Source: Cycas panzhihuaensis
Lineage: Eukaryota; Cycadophyta
Length of the DNA: 64,000 nt
Assembly (NCBI GenBank): GCA_023213395.1
Contig: CM041465.1
Coordinates: 36,153,741 to 36,217,740, forward strand
Direction: 5' to 3'
Positions 22,930 to 33,150 of the stretch are shown in pieces (the first letter of the stretch is position 1; each line of letters begins with the position of its first letter). The position numbers were made by a program, and so were the translations under genes. The notes beneath the pieces were generated by a model. That model saw only the letters and a list, made by a program, of their open reading frames with translations, made no database searches and was not told the DNA's origin.

Positions 22930-24390
22930 AATGGTACATAGAAGCTTGTCAATCTACCACTTAGAAGATAGGTAGTTTAAAATAAATGGATATATAAAAA
23001 TAAATACAAATCTTGTGGCACCCTTGAAAACACAAGGCGTGGTTAGTAGCAAAGTGATTCATACAAAGAGAAGGCATCAACTACATTAAAGTCTTTGCAC
23101 CTACAACTAAGTGATCCATAATTAGAACTCTTGTGGCCTTGATAGCTTAATAGGGATGGAAGATTCACTAGCTCAATATGAAAACCACATTTCTCAATGG
23201 TGATCTTGAAGAAGAAATCTACATGGCTCAACTTGAAGGATTTGAGATTGCTAGTCAAAAGCATAAGGTGTGTAGGCTCAAAAAGTCCTTATATGGCCTT
23301 AAATAAGCCCCTTGTGCTTGGTTAACCAAGTTATTAGAAAGAATGAGGGAACTTGGATATGAGGTTTGTGACTACCAGGATATGATGCAACATTGTTCAT
23401 CAAATTCCAAAAGGATAAAGTTATTTATCTCTTAATCTTTATGAATGATATGCTTATAACAGAGAATAATGAATAGATAATTAGGCAGCTAAAGAAGGAC
23501 TTAGCTAAAACATTTGAATTATCTGATCTTGGGTTGATGAAATACTACTTGGAGATTAAAGTCACTCAAAAGGATGGTAAAATCTTTCTTTATCAAGAAA
23601 AGTACATCAACCATCTTCTAACAAAGTTTTAGTTGGAAGATGTTCAACCTATAGCCACTCTAATGGAACCCAATATTAAAATGATAGCTGATGGTGATGA
23701 TTGAGAGGTAGACATAATACTTTATATATACCTTGTAGGTAGTCTCATTTATACTACTAATATAAGACTTGATATTGCACACTTTGTCAATATTCTTGCT
23801 CATTACATGATAAATCCTAAGTAGAATCATTGATAGGTGGTAGTACGAGTGTTGAGGTACCTTAAGATGACTAACAAATATGGTCTACTATACGAACCTA
23901 ATTTAGAGTTTAAATTATATGCATACATAGACTTGAACTTTATCGAAGATAAAGACATAGGGAGATCCACATCTGGGTATGTAATATTTCTTAGAATAGC
24001 ACCAATATCATGGAGATCTAGATAATAGAAGATAGTTACAGATTCAATTGCTAAAGTTGAATACATTTCTACTTTTGAGACTAATAAGGAGGTGATATGA
24101 CTTAGAAAATTATTGGAAACATTGAATATCATCCAAATAAGTCCTACTAGCCTTAATATAGATAATCAATCAGTAATCCACATGGCTAAGAATCTTGTAT
24201 TTTATGATAAGACTAAATATATCAGTACTAAATTCCACATGATTTAAGAACTAGTTCATGACATCACAATTCAGCTAGAGTACTACCCCACAGTAGATCA
24301 AGTGGCTGATATTTTTACCAAACTGTTGTAAAGGGTGGAGTTTGAATAGTTCCATAGGCAGCTTAGCCTTCGGGCCTCCATTTCCAACTA
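22930..24390 (+). pseudogene. pol: Element B reverse transcriptase and RNase H
   Basis: RT motifs appear in two frames: KTTFLNGDLEEEIYMAQLEGF, LYGLK-stop-APCAWL (Gln in the family), then after a shift near 23370 LIFMNDMLITENN, where the YVDD box reads FMND. Then LSDLGLMKYYLEIKV, LVGSLIYTT and the RNase H blocks YAYIDLNF, GRSTSGYVIFL and DNQSVIHMAKN, ending in VADIFTKLL. The second Asp of the polymerase DD pair remains; the first is Asn. Order after integrase confirms copia. Confidence 0.88.
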
Positions 24391-24846
24391 ATTAGAGGAG
24401 ATGATGATAGAATCAACATACTTTGTCCCATTCGTAAAAATCTCATATGGGCACAGAAGGATAAGAGTAAGTCTCTACTCTATCCTATTAGTCTCTACTC
24501 TATGATATTTGTGAAAATCCCTTATGGGCATGAAAAGATAAGGATTATACTAGTCTTAGAAAATTAAAACTTATAAAAATCTAAAAGGGCATGGGGGATG
24601 ACTAAACGGTATATGGAGACTTAGGAGATCAAGATGTGTATTTAAGTTGCTTAGCTATTAGGCTACATTAAGAGCCACCTTAGTTATTTTAGTTTATAAA
24701 ATGGGCTATAGATCTTAGAAAGTTTGTGGACTTTTATTCCCCATGAGGGTTTTCCCACAAAAGCGTTATTTAGAATTTTAATATAAAAATGAGGCTCAAA
24801 TGAAGACCTCATAGAATAGATTTTATCATAATGACCTTTTACCATT

Positions 24847-24856
24847 AAGGGGAGGA
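24847..24856 (+). other. Polypurine tract of element B
   Basis: AAGGGGAGGA ends one base before the 3' LTR TGATGG start. Confidence 0.87.
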
Positions 24857-24857
24857 T

Positions 24858-25158
24858 TGATGGATGTTAATGTATCAAGGTCATTAGATTAATTAAAGGT
24901 GACTTTAGATTAGCTAAGTTACATAGTTACATATAATTTTATTTATATTTAAGTGCAATTTTAGGATCATGTCATTAGGTGGGAAACTCCTCTAGAAACC
25001 CTTATGCACATCCTTTGATATATAAGACTAAATGTGAAGGGGAGAGTCATAATTCTTACCTCTCATTTTTGCTCTCAATTTTATTCTCTCTATTTTTTTC
25101 TTCTTATGTGCCATTGCTTTAGTATAGTGGATTGTGGCACTAGATCCTTTACTCAACA
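24858..25158 (+). repeat. 3' LTR of element B
   Basis: The same length as the 5' LTR (301 bp), with the same TGATGG...ACA ends, followed by target duplication aacac. Confidence 0.92.
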
Positions 25159-25163
25159 AACAC

Positions 25164-25243
25164 CACCATTCATTTGGAATATTTATTAATTTTTCTCCAA
25201 TATGGCTTAATACCTATTCTGCTCTATCCCCATACACTCTGTA
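25164..25243 (+). repeat. 3' LTR of element A, second segment
   Basis: This resumes exactly where 17385 stopped (CCATTCATTTGGAATATTTA...) and ends CTCTGTA, where the 5' LTR has CTCTACA; the final CA has become TA. The attaa duplication follows at 25244-25248. Confidence 0.88.
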
Positions 25244-25248
25244 ATTAA

Positions 25249-26220
25249 CAAGTTTCTTTTAAACATATCAAGGTGGTGTTTACTCAATTATACTTTCACA
25301 ATCAGGTGATTATCCTTCAACTTTAATCAATTTTCATCATTTCATTTGATATGTATTAGCCAAAACACTACATCAAATGGCCTTTTCTTTTAGAGGGATC
25401 AGCATCAATATTCTAATATATAAGATGTATTATTTTTCTCCTTTATTCATTAAATAAGTTATCAAATGTGCTTAAAATTTCTTAAAATGAGTTATTATTT
25501 TTTCTTTATTTTTTATTAAAGTTTACTAATACATTCCAAGGAAACCTTTGGAATATATTTTCCAATGTTTTTTTTTGTTTTGAATTTTGATTTTATATGA
25601 ATAATTTATATGTACAATACCACCAATCTATTATAAAATTAAATTAAGATTTAGATTATCCTTTGATACCTTTTCCTCTAAGGACTTAGTCACACTAAAT
25701 TGTCTATATAATTGTGTGCCTACAAATTTTAGTAAAATTTTTGAGTGACTATGTATTTGATCATCTTCTTATATGGGTAAATTTTGCATTTATTTTTAGT
25801 ATTTTGAGTATATCTTAGTTGCCAAACATGTTAAACAACCTATAATCAATCTAAAAACCCCAAAATATTGAAAATAATAGAAATGCATTAGTCAAAATAC
25901 TATTTTTATTTCATTTTATATGCACATAAGGGATTAATTAGGTGACTCTGTGGTGATGAATAAAAGAAATGAATGGTAATATGCATGAGTAGATTATATG
26001 ATTAAAATAACACAAAGGCAAATCAAAGCTATTATAAACACTCCTGTAGCTCCATCATGAAGAAATCTTAAAAAATAAAAAAATTATTTTTACTTCTTTG
26101 ATGTGAGAATTGATGTTTCGGTCTATGTAATGGTTTCTTCTTTACTTTTCCTTACTTGACTTCATTCTCTCCTGGCATGTTGATACTTCACAGGCCTCCT
26201 CAAGATCTTCTCACCTTAAG
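25249..26220. other. Right internal part of element G, no gene
   Basis: AT-rich DNA after A's right target duplication. No coding similarity is visible on either strand. It borders the PBS-like motif of G. Confidence 0.5.
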
Positions 26221-26231
26221 TTTTAATACCA
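26221..26231 (-). other. PBS-like site of element G
   Basis: On minus this reads TGGTATTAAAA, a decayed iMet-type PBS directly adjoining the LTR. It sets the 5' LTR at the right end. Confidence 0.6.
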
Positions 26232-26715
26232 TATTAAAATTTGTTACATGCTTAGATATCATATTTGAAATTTTATATGTATATAAGTAGGATATAAATC
26301 AACATCATCAATATGTGTGTATGTAGTAGCTTAATAAATCATATGATCAAATAAACAACATCAAAGATATCAAGAGTAATCAATAAATGACATTCAACCA
26401 AGATATATGATATAACATTTAATATGGAAAACCTTAATGGAGAATACCATTCCTAAATCATGTGTGAGATCTCATATTAATAAATCATGATGAGCCATCC
26501 TAGTCTCATAAGGAGAACTAGGTGATCTACTTTGTCTTTTATTATACATGCCCTTATATACTTATGTCAACTCATCACCATCTAATGATATTATACTAAA
26601 TATTAACTACTTATATCATGTGTGAGAACCTTTACATTAATAACACATCAATTAATTAATAATAATTAAATACTACATTGAATATTATGACACTTAATAT
26701 TCTAATATATTGACA
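26232..26715 (-). repeat. LTR of element G (right copy, 5' LTR)
   Basis: This 484-bp LTR is homologous to 5036-5543. Minus-strand start TGTCAATATATT; the other copy has TGTTACAATATT. It lacks the AT microsatellite. Confidence 0.72.
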
Positions 26716-27545
26716 CTAAACTAAAAGTGAATTTGAAGTTGGTAACTAGGTGTATGTGCCACTTCAATCATATAAAAAAGTAATACTAACTAAGGGAAGC
26801 TTAAACTTATGCCTTGCTTCTATAAATAATTTTAGATAAGAAGAAGGGTGGGTGAGATCATGTATGTGTTAGACCTATCCCCTCATACTAAGATCCATTA
26901 TATATTTCACATTTCAAGTATAAAGGAAAAAGTGGGATCTAATGTCATCACCCTAATATAATTATCAATTACCAATAAGGAGGAAAATTTGATTTTGGAA
27001 CCATAACACATTCTTAAGACTTGACAGAGGAAACTTTGATCCAAAATAATAATATAAAACCTTATTTCATAGACAGAGCTACCATTAAAACATGCCACTT
27101 AGGAATCTCATGAGTTCATTGATCATCACCTTAAGCATTGTGGGCAAAGCTCTTATCTCAACATTAGGGCATGTTACAAACCCCAAATAAGCTAACATTG
27201 ACAAAATAAATAAAATAGTATTTAAGGATTAGTAAGTAATTTGATAGTGTGTGGTTTTGGATTTAATCTTCATTGGATTCTATATCTTATTGGGGCATAT
27301 TACAATTGTAAATTCTATTTTTTATCATTAATTTATTTTCCTTTTTTTTTCTTCATTCTAGCTGCCACAAATAAATTCTTATTACTAGTATATATTCAAA
27401 GTGTTTATGAATAAACTAAACTAGAAAATAAATTAATTTCATTTTTAAAAGTGATTATGGGTATATTATTTAATGATGATATATTCTAGTAACTAATGTA
27501 CTACATCAAACTTTAAATAATGGCTTAAAATCTAAGTTACTTACA
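26716..27545. other. Intergenic AT-rich DNA
   Basis: No supported gene, LTR pair or repeat. A 63-codon minus frame at 26907-27098 is unremarkable. Confidence 0.5.
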
Positions 27546-27548
27546 TGC

Positions 27549-27965
27549 TCAAGGATGTATGTAAGCTTTCTTGTACAAGGATGCTTAGGACTAATAACAA
27601 GTATAGGGATACATGTGCCCTTTTCTATATGGATGTAAGAGGGTGAGTAGCTCATGTGTATAAGGATGCATGTGGTTTTTTTTGTAGGGATGGTTGAGAT
27701 GGGTATGATTAGGTGTAGAAGGATGTACATGATTTTATGCATAAGGATGCACGAGAAAACCAAAAAGAAAATGAATGAAAAATCACCTACGTGGATGGAC
27801 CAAATCACCAAGGTGGCCTATGTACAAGGATACACACTTGATTCCACTCATACTTTATGGTTTTTATTAAGGAATAATTTATAGAGATGAATTGTATTGG
27901 GATGGATTCACACTAACTCTATAGGGATAGATTATTGTTATCATGTCCATAGGGATGGATTATAT
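27549..27965 (+). repeat. Degenerate short tandem repeat around (T)AnGGATG
   Basis: At least twelve copies of a unit resembling TACAAGGATGCATGTG occur at about 27552, 27578, 27606, 27630, 27662, 27687, 27719, 27742, 27791, 27826, 27898, 27923 and 27951. Spacing is mostly 23-36 bases. Overlapping small frames on both strands (27506-27811, 27654-27884) come from this array and are not genes. It lies just upstream of a TATA-containing LTR-like segment. Confidence 0.7.
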
Positions 27966-28150
27966 AATAATCCTAAAACTAGTATTAAATTAGTTTTGAG
28001 GTTAATATTTATTTTAAATGGTTATTATTATAAAGTTAGTTTTTTTAATATTCCCATTTTAGTCTTTATAAATATGGGAGTCCTTTAACCCATGATGTAT
28101 GTAATACTATTCTTTTATAATAGATTAAAATCTTATTTTGGCACTTCAGC
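27960..28150 (+). repeat. LTR-like promoter segment, plus-oriented arm
   Basis: Contains AATCCTAAAACTAGTATT, a TATA-like TTTATAAATATGGGAG (about 28065) and CATGATGTATGTAATACTAT. The same series occurs reverse-complemented at 28250-28455. The block resembles an LTR core promoter and R region. No gag follows directly. Confidence 0.65.
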
Positions 28151-28249
28151 ACGTAGCATATTTTCCATCTAGTATAATTAATCTATTGTTTTTGCTATTA
28201 TTTTTTGTTGAATATTTATTTTGGGTTTATTACAAGATAATTATAGCAC

Positions 28250-28455
28250 ATGAAAAATTTATTAGGCACCAAAGTACTAAAAGAGGATTTTAACTCATTA
28301 TAAAAGAATAATATTGCATACATCATGAGTTAGGGGTCTCCCTTATTTATAGGTGCCAAAATAGGCACTTAAAAAAAAAAACCTAATAATAATAATTTAA
28401 ATTAAACATAGATTTTAATAGTAATTCAATACTAGTTTTAGGATTATGTCAAATT
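28250..28455 (-). repeat. LTR-like promoter segment, minus-oriented arm
   Basis: Reverse complement matches 27960-28150 through CCTAAAACTAGTATT, CTATAAATAAGGGAG, CATGATGTATGCAATATTAT and TTCTTTTATAATGAG. The two arms face each other with about 100 bases between, forming a long inverted repeat. Confidence 0.65.
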
Positions 28456-28459
28456 ACAA

Positions 28460-29640
28460 GATTAAGGAACACTTGAAATAAATATCTATAGGATTTATAA
28501 TTGGTTATATATAGAAAGGTGATTTTTAGGAAACTAAGTTATCTCAATAAATTCCATTAAGAATAATGATTCATTAGTATTTAAAGGAGAGGCCACTACA
28601 TCTATTAGGGATGGATTTCAATGCACATAAGGAGGACACTATCTTAAAGGGGAGATGATCTTGTGTCTAAAAATAGGACTTGAATGGCATTCCTATATTT
28701 GGTGTTATTAGGGCCACTATAAAGATGGTAATTATAGAGGTTGGATGTGCCTCATATGATTCTAGCCTTAAGCTATGGGCAATGCATATAGGAATGCCTA
28801 ACAATAGGTTCAATGTCACATTGTGACTTCTCATCCTAAGCCTAAATATAAAACTTACTTTCCACCTTTTAAACTTGGTTAATATAACTTCCCTAATTAA
28901 AATATTATTGTATGTATATTTCAGAATGGCAAAGGTAAGCTCAATTACATTAGATACATACTAATAGATAAACTTAAGGATATATTCCTTAAGGTTTTAT
29001 TATAGAGTCCCATTAAACTTAGGCATGTATTTAACTACTTCACTGGGAAGAGATTTCCAAGTTATATCAAGCTCAATAAGGTTGGAATATATAAAATCTA
29101 ATGCCCTGGTGATTAGGTCTTTGAAAATTAATAAGGAAATATAAATAAAAGAAAGATGAGCTACCATCCTTAATGGTATAAAGAATAGATTATGCTTAGA
29201 AAAAGATATGGTGGTAATTTTTAAAGTCTTAGAGAATAAAAATATATGCTCAAAGGAATCCAAAGCTAAGATAAGGGATTATAGGTGGTCCTAGGGAATT
29301 TATATTAAAAAGGATTAAAATAATAAAAAAGAGGTTTTCATCTCTTTATAACTAAAATTTTTAGGAGAAAAGACTATTAACATGGTCAATACAACTAAAA
29401 TGATAGTTGTTAGAAAGTTTCATATTCAAAACCATTGGAGTTAATACCAGAGCTTTGCACTTGACTAGTCTAAGTATAATTCAAAAGATCTCTTCTATAG
29501 CTCACAAAAGGAAAACTCTTTCCTATTATTAAAGAACTTAATTTTATGTCTATAGGAATCTCTGTACTCAACCTCTTAAAGATTATCTTAAATAAAGGGA
29601 AATTCTATTAAAACCACCAAACATAAAGCAAAATAACCCT
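28460..29640. other. Decayed leader/gag region of element E, unassigned
   Basis: Plus-strand frames give Lys/Ile-rich fragments with many stops, possibly the end of a gypsy gag before the protease at 29.65 kb. I cannot name motifs. Confidence 0.35.
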
Positions 29641-29649
29641 AGTAAACTA

Positions 29650-30010
29650 TTTTCTCTTTTGACCCTTTGAAGCTTGAGGGAGAGGATGCGAAAGATCATA
29701 ATATTATGGTGCCCTTCTACATTAATATTCAAACTAAATAATATAATTGTAAGGTGAATTGTAGACTTGGAGTCATCCATCAATATGATACCTGTTAAAC
29801 ATTTAAAATCTTTAAAAATATTTGCTTATGAGCTTGTTGACTTGGCATAATAAGAGTATGACATACAGGAAATGTTCCCATTGGAAAAGTAACCATACCC
29901 ATTATATTGGAAGGTAAAATGGTGCTAACTAAAATGACCATCATGAACCTCGACCTCATATATAACATGTTGCTAGGTAGATGGTTGACCTAGGTGTTAG
30001 TAGTATGCTC
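29650..30010 (+). pseudogene. pol: Element E gypsy protease (Tat/Ogre-like)
   Basis: The C-terminal protease block reads GKVTIPIILEGKMV, then MTIMNLDLIYNMLLGRWLT, matching the family pattern of a beta-rich segment ending in YNLLLGRPW. The active-site region upstream (CRLGVIHQ) has lost the usual D-S/T/G motif. It sits immediately before the RT described next. Stops are present on both sides. Confidence 0.62.
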
Positions 30011-30519
30011 ATCCCTATTTTGATAATTGTAGTTTATTTGTGATGATGAACTCAAAATAGTGAAGTAGAAAAGAAAGTCTTAAATGAAATCCATTCCCTT
30101 AGTGGAAACCTTTGTCAAAGAAGGTGATTTTGATTCACCACTTATTATACTAGGACTTAGGTAATGCTTCACCATAAATATTATAGAACCAAATGAGGAA
30201 GAAAACTTAAAATAAGTAAACATGGTCATAAGAGTTATCTGTAACTTATATCTCTTTGAAAATAGCAAGGATGTTCTATAACAATTATCAAGGTCATCTC
30301 TCAATATTCTAGTAAACCACCACAAACTTGGCTTTATCAAATTCATCTAACATAATTCTCCTCTAGCACATAAAGACCAAATTAGTCCTAAAACACCCCT
30401 TCTCATTGAGCCTACTCCACCTAATTTTGGGGAGGAAAGTATAATGCTTTTAGGGGAAATAATTGGGATTGACTTAGAAATTTATGATTAATAAAAAATC
30501 ATCAAAATTGGGATAAAAT

Positions 30520-31880
30520 TCACCCTAGAGGAAATTGACTAGTGCAAGTAACTCTTTAGAGAATTCTCATTCATCTTCACTTAGGATTATAATGACATGA
30601 AATGATTCCACCACAGTGTGGTGGTCCACAACATTATAACCATCCCATAAGCCATGCCTAAAAGACAAAAGTAGAAGCCTCTTCACCCTAGGCTTTTAGC
30701 TACTATTAAGTTGGAAGTAGAAAAGTTATTCAACCCTAAGTTCATTGAATTTATCAACTACTCTTAGTGGGTTTGGAATATAATAATTATGGTAAATAAG
30801 AATAAAATAATTCAAATCTATATAGATTTTTAAAACATTAATAATACTTGTTCTAATGATAACTTTCCCTTACTTTTCATCAATTAGATTTTAGATCAAA
30901 TAGTAGGCTTTTAGGCCTTATCTCTTATGGATGGATTTTTAAGATATAATTAAATTACCATTTCATGTAAAGGCTACCATAAAATAACATTCACCACATA
31001 TTAGGGCACTTTTGCCTATAAGGTCATGCCATTTGGTTTCAAGAATACATGAGCTATTTTCCAAAGGGCAATGTAATATTCTTTCTATGACCTAATCAAT
31101 AAAATAGTAATTACATGTATGGATGACATGATTGACCTTTCTAGGGTATATAAGACCATGTTTATGACTTGTAAGTCATTTCAAAATATTTTAAAAATAC
31201 TAGGTCCATCTTAATCCTTATAAATGTATATTTGTTTTCACTATAAGTAAATTATTAGGAAATATAGTATCAAAGGAGGACATGAAGGTAGATTTGAGAA
31301 ACTAAAAGGTAGAATATAAATGGCTCCTCCTAATAACTAAAGATAAGTATTATTTTGGAAGAATAAACTCTTTTTATAGATTCCTCACAAACTTTGCTTT
31401 AAGCACAAATCCTTTAACTAATCTTCTCAAGAAAGGTATACCTCTTAGTTGGACTCTTAAAGTCTAATAATCATTTGATTGATTAAAACAAACTCTAGTT
31501 TTAGTACCAACTTTAGCTCCACTAAAATTTGACCAATCTTTCATCTTATACACCTCTATGATAGAGATATTACTTGGGTCATGCTTACAATAGGATATGA
31601 CTTTGGTTATGAGAGATGCATTTATCCCATCAATAGAACTTGTAGCCATTTAAATCAATTATACCATAACCAAAAAAGAATATCTTTCCTTAGTTTTTAC
31701 CATCAAGAGGTTGAGACATTACATGTTAGGTAATACCATAAGGGTCATTATTTGAATTAACCTCTTTGGATTTCTCATAACCAAGATAGACCTAATAAGA
31801 TATGTATGAAAATGGATTTTACTGTTGTAAGAATTTGATTTGGAAGTGGTAAGTCATAAATCCCAAAGGAAAATGGTAAT
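30520..31880 (+). pseudogene. pol: Element E gypsy reverse transcriptase and RNase H (Tat/Ogre/Athila type)
   Basis: RT motifs: IKLEVEKLFNPKFIEF, ALSLMDGFLRYN (about 30916), GTFAYKVMPFGFKNT (31005-31049), and a catalytic box CMDDMIDLS (31115-31141). The MDGF and CMDDM spellings are typical of non-chromoviral gypsy lineages (Tat/Ogre, Athila), unlike the chromovirus at the window start. RNase H follows with RLRHYML (about 31714), LDRPN-like remnants and KWILLL-stop-EFDLEVV. TAA/TAG codons are very frequent and frames shift at least once. Confidence 0.82.
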
Positions 31881-32029
31881 AGAGGAATAACTTGTGGTTT
31901 TGCCTTTGCTCAATAATTCTAATGAAGGGATTAATGATTCTCTCCTTCATGAACATGTGCTCTATTTTAATATCAAGTACCTTGACACCCAAACATACTT
32001 TTAAGGGACCTATTTAAAAAAGAAGAGGA

Positions 32030-33150
32030 GGGTTAAAGCCATGATACATCAATACATTGCCAGAGGTAATATCCTATATAAAAGGTCCTTCAAAGGAGTG
32101 ATGTTTAGATGTATCTTGCCATATAAAGCTCAAGTAGTCTTAAATGAGTGTCATGATGGGATATGCAAGGGGCATCTTAGAGGGAAATCTATTACTTAAA
32201 GAATCCTAAGGATGAGGTATCATTGGCCTGCTTTATTTAAGGATGCTCATGTTTATGTTCTAAAATGTAAAAAGTGCCAAACCCTTGCTATCCTTATCCA
32301 TCAACAAAGTACTTTCATGAAGGTAATAGTTTCTTTGTGTCTAATTTATTAATGGGACCTCAACTTGATTAGATATATTCATCCCCTATATTTTAAAGGT
32401 CTCAAATTCATCTCAATAGTTATAGAATACTTCATAAAGTAGAGTGAAGTTATTTCACTAATCGCTATTGTGGGTAGAGTCATTACTATGTTTATCTTCT
32501 AACACATCATGTATAGATTAAGGGTATTTGATATAACTATTACTAATGATAGATCATCTTTTGGTAATAAGGATGTGAGAAAACTTTATGAGAAGTGCAC
32601 CATCACATGTAGGACCTCATCCCTTTACTACCCATAGGAAAATAGATAAGGTGAAGTCTTTAATAAAATTTTAGCAAAGATCTTATAGAAAATTATATCT
32701 GTCTCATGTAAAGATTGATATGTCTAATTATGGTTAGCACTTGGGCTTATGAAACTTCATTTATGATAGTATTAGGAATGATTCCCATCTCCTTAGCATA
32801 TATAATTAAAGTAGTACTTCATAAGAAATCAAAATTTCCTCCTTTCAAATATGTTTTAAATAATTCCCACAAACATGGAATGAATTAGGTAAGTTAGGCT
32901 ACGTAAACTAAAGAATATAGATGGAACTAGACTTAAAGCCTAATAGTAAAACCTTCCCTCTAAAAGAAAGGCTCATATATTATACGATTAAAAAATAATG
33001 ACCTAGAAAATTAACTAAAGATAAGAAAGTACTTAAGCTTGAATATTTACATGATAAGTAACATAAACTGACCCCAAAGTGTATTATGAATCCTACTGCT
33101 AGTAATAGGACCATAGCTATATAGTTAGTAATAATACTAGTAATGGAAAT
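32030..33150 (+). pseudogene. pol: Element E gypsy integrase
   Basis: After RNase H comes a spacer (ARGNILYKRSFKG), then the integrase zinc module GICKGHLRGK (about 32158) and HWPALFKDAHVYVLKCKKC (32220-32277). The DDE core shows D in WDLNLI, D in ITNDRSSFG (about 32538) and E in EVFNKIL (about 32650). The GPY region is not readable. No LTR could be recognised downstream, so E's right end is unknown. Confidence 0.8.

Larger units (their letters stand above)
17386..25158 (+). mobile_element. Element B: complete but decayed Ty1/copia retrotransposon nested in A's 3' LTR
   Basis: Both LTRs are 301 bp (17386-17686, 24858-25158), beginning TGATGGATG and ending ACA. The target duplication is aatac/aacac (17381-17385, 25159-25163); the uninterrupted copy in A's 5' LTR reads aacac. 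PBS and PPT are in place. The internal region follows copia order: gag, protease, integrase, RT, RNase H. By eye the LTRs differ at roughly 30 of 301 positions, so the insertion is old. All frames are broken by many stops and some frameshifts. Confidence 0.93.
6207..25243 (+). mobile_element. Element A: Ty1/copia retrotransposon with nested LINE1 and element B
   Basis: The 5' LTR is 6207-6508. The 3' LTR is split into 17184-17385 and 25164-25243 by element B. Outside the ends lies a perfect 5-bp target duplication, attaa (6202-6206 and 25244-25248). A degenerate iMet PBS follows the 5' LTR (6510-6521) and a purine tract (17173-17183) precedes the 3' LTR. Copia-type RT and RNase H lie at 15.6-17.2 kb. 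Gag, protease and integrase were not recognised; the space where they belong holds LINE1 and unassigned AT-rich DNA. Subtracting nested elements leaves roughly 4.6 kb, a normal copia size. Confidence 0.88.
5036..26715 (-). mobile_element. Element G: minus-strand non-autonomous LTR element hosting A, B and LINE1
   Basis: Two homologous minus-oriented LTRs (5036-5543, 26232-26715) bracket the region. The right one has a degenerate iMet-type PBS on its inner side (26221-26231), and the left one a purine tract on its inner side. Removing the nested copia element A and its target duplication leaves about 660 + 980 bp of internal DNA with no gag or pol, so G was a short non-autonomous element. No matching target duplication was found at the outer ends. 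The call rests on LTR homology and the PBS/PPT positions. Confidence 0.6.

Noticed and set aside
27506-27884. Overlapping frames on both strands around 27.5-27.9 kb
   Set aside because: They arise from the GGATG tandem repeat and have no homology.
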